Assembly (NCBI GenBank): GCA_903889795.1
Contig: CAISYW010000061.1
Span: 1 to 9,042 of the forward strand
Reading direction: 5' to 3'
DNA length: 9,042 nt
Source: an uncultured Chlamydiae bacterium
Lineage (GTDB): Bacteria > Chlamydiota > Chlamydiia > Chlamydiales > SM23-39
Shown piece by piece: positions 1-6,800 of this stretch. Under the pieces are notes generated by a model that saw only the letters and a list, made by a program, of their open reading frames with translations, had not been told where the DNA came from and ran no database searches. A program made the translations under genes and the position numbers. Numbering within the stretch: the stretch's first letter is position 1; the number at the start of each line of letters is the position of its first letter.

Positions 1-1
1 A

Positions 2-130
2 GATTTTGCGTTCCAATGTATTGCGGAGATCGAAGCCAACTTGCAGCAAGTTAGCGAGATCGAGCGAAATATTGGAGCGCAAAAGATGTCGATGAAAAAT
101 CAAATGTTCAGGCCGACAGCAGTATATTAA
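2..130 (+). CDS. C-terminal fragment of an unrecognised protein (5' end outside window)
   Basis: This frame stays open from the window edge through 42 codons to a TAA at 128-130, while the other two forward frames are closed earlier in the stretch. The readable tail (starting DFAFQCIAEIEANLQQ, ending MFRPTAVY) is rich in Glu, Gln and Lys and has a helical, weakly coiled-coil look. No family can be recognised from 42 residues. The gene converges on the protease gene on the opposite strand, with only 9 bases between the two stop codons and no hairpin terminator visible between them. The call rests on frame openness and tight convergent spacing, so it could be a chance open frame. Confidence 0.5.
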   Translation, partial: DFAFQCIAEIEANLQQVSEIERNIGAQKMSMKNQMFRPTAVY

Positions 131-139
131 AAATCCATT

Positions 140-781
140 TTAGGAAATGCATTGTGCGTAAATGCCGGCCGAGGCGAGGGTATTTACCAACATATGGGAT
201 CCGATAGCCCCTGCCAATCCCCACCGTGACTCTTTGATGGTTCCTAGAAGGAAGCCCTGTGCAGTTGCAACAAATGCCTGATATTGGATCGCTGCTCCAC
301 CTTTGGTTCCGATTAAATGATAGCCTCCAAATAATGCTGCCGCCAAAGTAATGCGAAAGACTTTTCCCCCTGTGCGATCAATCCATGAAGCAGCGCGTGG
401 AGAAACCATCTGAATCACCCGGCTGAGGGCACGTTTCAACAGAAGATCTTGAACGACGCCTCGGAAAAGGAGCTCTTCTCCAATTCCACCGATTAGAATA
501 GAAGTTGGAGCCATGAACTTCCATGCGTCTATTTCTGAAGAAAGCTCAGGGATTTGTCTTTTCAACTCCTGATAATAACCATTCCAAAAAAAGCAGGGCT
601 CTTCGGGTATCCATCCGATCATTCGGGTGCTTTTACCAAGGGCAATATTGGTAAGAATGCCGATCGAACCGCCGACGGCGCCACCCACAGTGTATTGCTT
701 GATTTTATGATAGACTCCGTTCATGCAACTTTTGCTGCATGACCAAATGCTTTGACTCGTCGATAATAAAGCGTAACTCAT
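140..781 (-). CDS. CPBP-family (Rce1/Abi-like) intramembrane metalloprotease
   Basis: A 213-residue membrane protein of the CPBP family, which includes type II CAAX prenyl endopeptidases and bacteriocin-immunity/processing proteases. All three family motifs are present in order: EExxxR at 102-107 (GEELLFRG), FxxxH at 151-155 (FGGYH) and HxxxN at 196-200 (HMLVN). In the family the Glu and His residues form the intramembrane catalytic site. Hydrophobic segments lie around 33-48, 91-112, 143-158, 168-181 and 187-208. The length is on the short side for the family, whose core is about 100 residues at the C-terminal half, as here. The ATG at 781 is supported by a TGGAG ribosome binding site (complement of 786-790). 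The substrate is unknown. The neighbouring threonine aldolase gene is divergent and gives no functional clue. Family assignment is strong; the specific role is open. Confidence 0.9.
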   Translation of the reverse strand: MSYALLSTSQSIWSCSKSCMNGVYHKIKQYTVGGAVGGSIGILTNIALGKSTRMIGWIPEEPCFFWNGYYQELKRQIPELSSEIDAWKFMAPTSILIGGIGEELLFRGVVQDLLLKRALSRVIQMVSPRAASWIDRTGGKVFRITLAAALFGGYHLIGTKGGAAIQYQAFVATAQGFLLGTIKESRWGLAGAIGSHMLVNTLASAGIYAQCIS

Positions 782-803
782 AAGACTCCAAATTAATTAT
801 TTA

Positions 804-832
804 ATAATACAATATTATCTTGATTAAGTAAA
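804..832 (-). promoter_or_regulatory. Candidate sigma-70-type promoter for the CPBP protease gene
   Basis: Read on the minus strand, TTTACT (complement of 827-832) and TATTAT (complement of 804-809) are separated by exactly 17 bases, the usual spacing for a housekeeping promoter. Transcription would start near 797, giving a leader of about 16 bases before the start codon at 781. The spacer is very AT-rich, so a chance match is possible. The -10 half also forms a small inverted repeat (ATAATA-CAA-TATTAT, 804-818). Confidence 0.4.
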
Positions 833-849
833 TAAACATTTTATGTTTA
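833..849. promoter_or_regulatory. Perfect 7-bp inverted repeat in the divergent spacer, possible operator
   Basis: TAAACAT (833-839) and ATGTTTA (843-849) are perfect inverted copies around a TTT centre. The element directly abuts the candidate -35 box of the protease gene, where a bound regulator could block or recruit polymerase. In DNA this AT-rich a 7-bp inverted repeat can easily arise by chance, so this is a low-confidence site. Confidence 0.25.
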
Positions 850-910
850 GTATTATTGAAAATTGTTTTAAATAAGGTTTTTACTTACTAATAAAATATT
901 TAATTTATGC

Positions 911-938
911 TGAACGTGATTTATGTTCGGTGTATAGT
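911..938 (+). promoter_or_regulatory. Weak candidate promoter for the threonine aldolase gene
   Basis: TATAGT at 933-938 resembles a -10 box, and TGAACG at 911-916 is a poor -35 box at 16-base spacing. The gene starts at 987, so the leader would be about 40 bases. The other end of the 205-bp spacer serves the divergent protease gene. The -35 match is weak, so this rests mainly on the -10 box and position. Confidence 0.3.
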
Positions 939-986
939 ACGTCAACTGTTATAGGATATGCAGATTCCAATCGGGAGTAATTAATC

Positions 987-2015
987 ATGACCAATTCATT
1001 TGCCAGCGATAATTTTGCGGGGGTTCATCCCGAAGTTATGATTGCCATTCAAAAAGCGAATGTCGGTCATGCCACAGCCTATGGCGCAGACTCCTGGACA
1101 GAAAAATCAAACGCGTTATTTAAAAGAGTCTTTGGACCGTCAGTCGAAAGTTTTATCGTTTTTAACGGGACTGCAGCCAATGTATGCACACTCAAACATC
1201 TTTTTTCCTCTTGGCAAGCGATCATTTGTCCGGTCTCTGCCCATATTTGGACGGATGAATGCGGGGCCCCTCAAGCAAATACGGGTTGTTCCCTTTTGCC
1301 GATTGTTGCAAAGAATGGGAAAATTATCCCTGATCAATGTGAACTCTTTTTGCATGGAAAGGGAGTTCAACATCACGTTCAGCCGGCGGCTATTTCCATC
1401 ACGCAGTCAACAGAATTAGGAACTGTTTATTCTGTTGAAGAGATCAAACAGCTGGCACACTTCGCTCACAAAAATGATCTTATATTTCATATGGATGGAG
1501 CGCGTCTTTGCAATGCCGCAGCAAGTTTGAAAGTTTCTCTAAAAGCTTTGACGACGGATCTCGGCGTTGATGTTCTCTCCTTCGGAGGTACTAAGAATGG
1601 ATTGATGGGCGCGGAAGCGATTGTTTTTATAAAAGAAGGGTTGGCGGACCATTTTCAGTACGTTAGAAAACAACAGATGCAGCTTGCTTCAAAAATGCGG
1701 TTTTTGTCTGCCCAAATGGTGGCCTTATTAGAAGGGGATTTGTGGTTGCGAAATGCTTTTCATGCAAATGCCATGGCTAAATTGTTGGAGACAAACTTAC
1801 GCCGTCATTGCCCAGATCTTCCTATTCTTTATCCGGTTGAGTCAAACGCTGTTTTTGTTCAACTTCCCTCCATGGAGGTTTTGCAAAAATTGCAAAAGAA
1901 AAGCTTCTTTTGGATTTGGGACCATGAGCGCGCCGTCGCTCGATGGATGACTTCATGGGATACTGAGCCTGCTTTCGTTGAGACATTTATCGCAGACCTT
2001 AAAAAATTTTGTTAA
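987..2015 (+). CDS. ltaE: Low-specificity L-threonine aldolase (PLP fold-type I)
   Basis: A 342-residue enzyme, full length for the family, that cleaves L-threonine or L-allo-threonine to glycine and acetaldehyde in the cytoplasm using pyridoxal phosphate. Visible landmarks are the N-terminal SDNFAGVHPEV segment, NGTAANV at 60-66, the His of AHIWTDECGAP at 86 (PLP-stacking in the family), HMDGAR with Asp170 contacting the pyridine nitrogen and Arg173 contacting the carboxylate, and SFGGTKNG with Lys203 as the Schiff-base lysine. The start ATG is preceded by a GGGAG ribosome binding site (973-977) at 9-base spacing. It is a single gene with its own spacer on both sides. The next genes downstream are for protein secretion and look unrelated. 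The symbol follows the E. coli enzyme; a related beta-eliminating lyase is a less likely alternative. Confidence 0.9.
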   Translation: MTNSFASDNFAGVHPEVMIAIQKANVGHATAYGADSWTEKSNALFKRVFGPSVESFIVFNGTAANVCTLKHLFSSWQAIICPVSAHIWTDECGAPQANTGCSLLPIVAKNGKIIPDQCELFLHGKGVQHHVQPAAISITQSTELGTVYSVEEIKQLAHFAHKNDLIFHMDGARLCNAAASLKVSLKALTTDLGVDVLSFGGTKNGLMGAEAIVFIKEGLADHFQYVRKQQMQLASKMRFLSAQMVALLEGDLWLRNAFHANAMAKLLETNLRRHCPDLPILYPVESNAVFVQLPSMEVLQKLQKKSFFWIWDHERAVARWMTSWDTEPAFVETFIADLKKFC

Positions 2016-2059
2016 GGACTTGCGTAACCAATGCTTCGTTTGTGAATTATTATTGCTAG

Positions 2060-2104
2060 TTAATGTTTTAATGTGTACGCGTATTATTAATGTTGTACAA
2101 CATT
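2060..2104 (+). promoter_or_regulatory. Operator-like region before tpsB: 16-bp perfect palindrome plus TTAATGT repeats
   Basis: AATGTTGTACAACATT at 2089-2104 is a perfect 16-bp palindrome centred on GTAC, ending 15 bases before the tpsB start codon. TTAATGT occurs three times in direct orientation, at 2060, 2068 and 2087, the last overlapping the palindrome's left arm. A perfect palindrome of this length just before an operon fits a dimeric repressor site, or a small hairpin that could hinder the ribosome, since the tpsB start has only a weak GAAG-type ribosome binding site (2105-2108). No convincing -35/-10 pair was found in this 104-base spacer. Confidence 0.4.
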
Positions 2105-2119
2105 GAAGATTAAAAGCTG

Positions 2120-3811
2120 ATGCACTTAAGATGCTTTATTGCATTCATAGGGATTTTTCTGCTTGGCCGGATATTTTGTCTGGATGCAGCGCCGATGCCT
2201 CCTGCCCCTTCGGCAGGGATTATCGAAAGGCAGATTGAGCAGGAATATGAGGCTAAGCCATTCGAGATGGATAAGGATATTCCATCCATTCAAATCGATA
2301 TTCCCAAAGAGCGCCTTGATCTTCCGGAAGATAAAAAAGTTCAAATCTCACATATCCATATTCAGGGAAATCAGGTTCTGTCTGAAATGGAGATTGTATG
2401 TTGTCTCGGAGACTTTCTCGATCAAACTCTTTCGATAAAAGATATTTATGAGATCTGCCACCGTATCGAGCAATGCTATGCTCGCCAGGGTTATTTTTTG
2501 GCTCGCGCCTATCCTCCTGTGCAAACGATCGATAAAGGCATCCTGACAATCGAGGTTCTTGAAGGAATCCTCGGCTCCGTTGAAGTAGAAGGAAATCAGC
2601 ACTATAGTACCGAATTTATCCTCAAATTTTTTGCATCCATTAAAGGAAAGCCGCTTCAATACGATGAGTTTTTACGTGCTTTGATGGTGCTCAATGACAT
2701 GCATGATTTGTCAGCCAGTGCGGTTTTTAAAAAGGGTACTACAGTCGGAACTGCAGATCTCGTGATACGCGTGCAGGATCAAAAAGCGTTTCACCTCTAC
2801 TTAAATGGGAACAACTACGGTCGATGGCTGACGACCAATTCCCGAGGCGGCGGACGGTTGGATATCGGAAACATATTGGCTTATGGAGATCAGCTTTCCG
2901 TTGCCGAGGTGATTGGTTTTCCTGTCGACGCCCTTTATTTTACCGATGCGATCTATTCGATTCCGTTGACGAAAAGAGGGTTGATCGCTGAGCTCGCTTA
3001 TTTGACCTCCCGTTTTCATGTACAGGAAATGCAGCCCCTGCATTTAAAGGGCAGTTCCAAAATTGCGACAGCCAAACTTACGCAGGCGTTCTACCGTACG
3101 CGTTCGTTTAGTGTCGATGGATACACCTATTTTGATTACAAGCAGATTCAAAATTTTACTCTGTCCCGGCGAACATCTTATGATCGCTTGCGGAATTTGA
3201 ACGTCGGTGCGACTTTTGATTTTTACCGTCCCTCTTATGGGCGGGAATTTCTGCGGCTGCAGGCCACATTGGGTATCCCCGATATTATGGGAGGCATGAA
3301 AGCCGTCAGCAGCGGATGTTCGCGAATAGGCGGCGGCGGCCGCTTCGTTAAAATCAATGCCGATCTGGATTTTCTGCAGAAGTTGCGGCGGCAATATAGC
3401 GCCGTCTTTTATGCCCATGTCTCCGGCCAATGGAGTCCTTATAAATTAACTTCCCCTGAACAGATGTATATCGGCGGTGTGGATACGGTCAGGGGATTTC
3501 CTCTCGCAGTTGCCGTTGGCGACAGTGGATACTACGCGAATTTTGAGTTGCGCATTCCTCCATTATTCAGGCTGAAGACCTCTTTGAATAATCCGATCAA
3601 TAACCGAGTGCAGATTGTTTTATTTAGCGATCAGGGCGCCGCTCTGCTGCATGATGGCGTCAATCAGTTCTATTGTTCCGCAGGAGTGGGATTGCGGCTG
3701 AATCAGATTTGGAAGTTTTCTGTGGCGTTCGATATGGGGGTTCCGTTGAATCACCGAGCGGTCACAAACAATATCTTTTGGTACTTACGAATTGCGGGGC
3801 AGATGTTTTGA
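2120..3811 (+). CDS. TpsB outer-membrane transporter of a two-partner secretion system (FhaC/ShlB family, Omp85 superfamily)
   Basis: A 563-residue outer-membrane channel expected to export the exoprotein encoded immediately downstream. The order is: signal peptide (about 1-23, hydrophobic FIAFIGIFLLGRIF), a Pro-rich/helical linker (about 25-72), POTRA 1 (about 74-148, starting ISHIHIQGNQVLSE and ending ILTIEVLEG), POTRA 2 (about 150-226, starting LGSVEVEGNQHYS) and a beta-barrel to the end. Two barrel signatures are present: VRGF at 457-460 (Arg458) and FSDQG at 502-506 (Asp504). In FhaC the equivalent Arg and Asp form a salt bridge that holds loop L6 in the channel. The protein ends in Phe, as expected for barrel insertion by BAM. 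Length is typical (FhaC is about 550). The stop TGA shares its A with the next gene's ATG. The regulator and exact substrate are not proven, but genetic pairing with TpsA is strong. Confidence 0.93.
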   Translation: MHLRCFIAFIGIFLLGRIFCLDAAPMPPAPSAGIIERQIEQEYEAKPFEMDKDIPSIQIDIPKERLDLPEDKKVQISHIHIQGNQVLSEMEIVCCLGDFLDQTLSIKDIYEICHRIEQCYARQGYFLARAYPPVQTIDKGILTIEVLEGILGSVEVEGNQHYSTEFILKFFASIKGKPLQYDEFLRALMVLNDMHDLSASAVFKKGTTVGTADLVIRVQDQKAFHLYLNGNNYGRWLTTNSRGGGRLDIGNILAYGDQLSVAEVIGFPVDALYFTDAIYSIPLTKRGLIAELAYLTSRFHVQEMQPLHLKGSSKIATAKLTQAFYRTRSFSVDGYTYFDYKQIQNFTLSRRTSYDRLRNLNVGATFDFYRPSYGREFLRLQATLGIPDIMGGMKAVSSGCSRIGGGGRFVKINADLDFLQKLRRQYSAVFYAHVSGQWSPYKLTSPEQMYIGGVDTVRGFPLAVAVGDSGYYANFELRIPPLFRLKTSLNNPINNRVQIVLFSDQGAALLHDGVNQFYCSAGVGLRLNQIWKFSVAFDMGVPLNHRAVTNNIFWYLRIAGQMF

Positions 3812-6800
3812 TGGATCAAAAAGGACAATGCCGATTTCTTTGTTCGATCCGAAAGTGGGGACTCTTTGTCAAATCCGCATTGATGCTGATCGCTCCGTCG
3901 CTATATGCATTGCCTGAGGGACAAGAGGTCGTTCAAGGAACCGCGGATTGCACGCACCCGGATCCCCAGTCCATGTGCATTCAGGCGTCGGATCAGGCGA
4001 TCATCAATTATCAGAAGTTCTCGATTGGTTCGGGCGAACGCGTTCAATTTATACAGCCATCCTCGCATTCCTCTGTATTGAACCGGGTCACAGGTACCGA
4101 TCCCAGCGCTATTTTGGGATCTCTTCAATCGAATGGCCGCGTTTTCCTAGTCAACCCGCAGGGAATCTATTTTGGGAAAGATGCCGTCGTCAATGTGGGC
4201 GGCCTCGTCGCATCGACGCTGAACATTCGCGACGAGGATTTTGCTCAAGGAAATTATCGCTTTTACCTGGAAGACGGTTCTCTCGGATCTCAAATTGTGA
4301 ACGAAGGAAGAATTTCCGCCGAAACATCGGTGGCTCTCTTCGCTCCTTATATTGATAACCTCGGTTCGATCATCGCTCAAACCGGAACGATCGCCATGGG
4401 ATCGGCGCAGCGCATCACTTTGGATTTTTCCGGAGATGGCCTGATCTCATTTTGCGTCGATGAAACGTTGAGCGAGGCCTTGATCCGCCAAGGGGTTGGC
4501 GGGAGCTCTCCGGTTCGAATGGATTTCGCCGCCGCTGAACGAACCATTAAGATGGTTGTCAACACGGATGGGTTGACAGCGGCCAATACGATCGAAGAGT
4601 CGGAGGGCGTCTTTCGGCTCGTGAACACAGGATCGATGAACGCCGCGGCCGTATCGATGGATGGCCCTCGCGTTGCGCTGACAGGTTTAATCGATGTCTC
4701 AAACCTTCAACCGGAAATGACGGGGGGGCGTGTCGAGGTGTTCGGCGATCGAATCGATCTGCGAGGCGCTCGCATCGATGCGTCGGGAGATGCGGGAGGC
4801 GGTACCGTTCTCATCGGGGGAGAATATCAGGGCAAAGGATCGCGGCATAATGCCCGGACGAGTGTGATGGATGAGAATTCGTGGATTCATGCGGATGCCA
4901 TCACTTCGGGAGATGGGGGCAAGGTTGTCGTGTGGGCGGATGACGCCGCCTTATTTTATGGGACGATCAGCGCGCGCGGGAACGAGGGAGGCCAGGGCGG
5001 CTTGGTCGAGACCTCCGGAAAGCAAAATCTCGGCGTGGGAACGTTGGCGCATGTCGATACATGGGCTCCAAATGATCGGTATGGAAATTGGCTGTTGGAC
5101 CCGGCCTCGATCACGATTGCGACGGGCGGAGGGGCTACGATTGCCCAATGTTCGTCGCCGAATTGCGCGGATGCAAATGTTTATACGCTTGCTCCCAACA
5201 CCATTGCCGCTTCCGCGACCAACGTTTCTCTTTGCGCGATGAACGCTGCGGCAAGCTTCATTACAGTGAGCAATAACATCAGCATGACCAATTCGGGCGT
5301 CGGGTTGACATTGACCGCCGGTTCGGGAAGCGCAGGTCCGATCAATTTGAATGCCAATATTACGACGAGAGGCGGCGCGATTGTTTTGAACGGGGTGATG
5401 ACGGTTGGCGCAAACGTCGCTCTCAGCACCATTAACGCAACGCCGGCCGGCTCCAGTATCACTTTGAATGGTACTGTCAATGCAAGCGGCACCCGAACCT
5501 TGACCTTGGGCGGAGGGACAAGTGGAACGGTGACATTAGCCGGGGCTGTGGGGGCGACGACGTCGCTCAATACACTGACGGCAACCGGCGCGACCGTTGC
5601 GCAAAATTCTTCGGTTCGAACCATCGGTAACGTCGCTTATACCGGAACGTCGGCTATTAATATTGGAGGATCGATCACGACAACCGCTTCCGGTTCGATC
5701 ACGTTAACCGGTCCTGTAAATCTTACGAATACCCCGACATTAGATACGACGTTCGCCGGAGCCACGACCGGAGCCACTATCAGTTTTACTTCCACGCTCA
5801 ATGGCGCCGTCCCTCTCGTATTGCGAGCGGGCACTGTGGGCAACGTGATTTTTGGAGGAATTGTCGGAGGCAGCAGCCCTCTCACCAATCTATCATTTAC
5901 GAGCGCAAACCAAATCCGTGTGGGCAACAATATTACCGTTACAGGCGCCAACCTTCTCACTTTCCCAAGCGCCGTTCTTCTGAATGGAACCAGCACCATC
6001 CAATCGAATCTCAATAATAATATCAGTTTTAATAGCACGATCAACGCGGCGAGCCTCGGCGTTCAAGGGTTAACGGTTACGACCGGTTCGGGCCTGATCA
6101 CATTGAGCGGGGCTGTGGGAGCAACAACGGCGCTCAATTCGCTGTCGACTACCGCCGCGACCGTTACGCAAAGCTCTTCGGTTCGAACTACAGGTAGCGT
6201 CAGCCATACAGGAACGTCTGCTATCAATATCGGAGGTTCGATTACGACAACCGCTTCCGGTTCGATCACGTTAACCGGTCCTGTCATCATTACGAATACC
6301 CCGACATTGGATACGACCAACGCCGGAGGCACGACAGGAGCTAATATCAGGTTTACCTCCACGCTTGATGGGGCGGTCCCTCTCGTATTGCGATCGGGCA
6401 CTGTGGGCAACGTGATTTTTAGCGGAATTGTCGGCGGCACCAACCCTCTCACCAACCTCTCATTCACAAGCGCGAATCAGATTCAGATCGGAAATGATAT
6501 TAGAGTGACCGGCACCAATGTTTTGACGTTTCCCGGTGCCAGCGCCGTTATTGTGAATGGAAGCGGACTTTGCACAGTTACCTCCAATAGCAACAATACC
6601 ATTACGTTTGGCGGCACGATCAATGGGCCGCAAGCTTTGGCGGTAGTGACCGGTGCAGGGGCCATCACTTTTTCCGGCGCCATCGGGGGAAGCACCCTGC
6701 CCGCTTCGCTTGCAGCGACGGCAACAGGGGGAACCGTCACTCAGTCATCCACGGCGATAGTAACCGGCGCTGTGAATTATACGGCATCGACCATCAATGT

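Noticed and set aside
554..742. Short plus-strand open frame opposite the CPBP protease.
   Set aside because: It lies wholly inside a gene with all three CPBP motifs and shows no motif of its own.
912..928. GAAC-N9-GTTC, resembling a LexA/SOS box.
   Set aside because: Spacing differs from the known GAAC-N4-GTTC box, two of eight pairs are mismatched, and the downstream threonine aldolase gene is not a typical SOS gene.
2016..2059. A terminator after the threonine aldolase gene.
   Set aside because: No stable stem followed by a T tract could be found, so transcription might continue into the secretion operon, but nothing positive supports either view.
2120..2200. Possible lipoprotein signal in TpsB (Cys20 after the hydrophobic stretch).
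   Set aside because: RIFC does not fit a lipobox, and FhaC-type transporters use an ordinary signal peptide.
3673..3810. Extended tpsA start at a TTG codon inside tpsB.
   Set aside because: It would place 46 residues before a clear signal peptide and overlap tpsB by more than 130 bases. The ATG at 3811 in the TGATG overlap explains the signal peptide.
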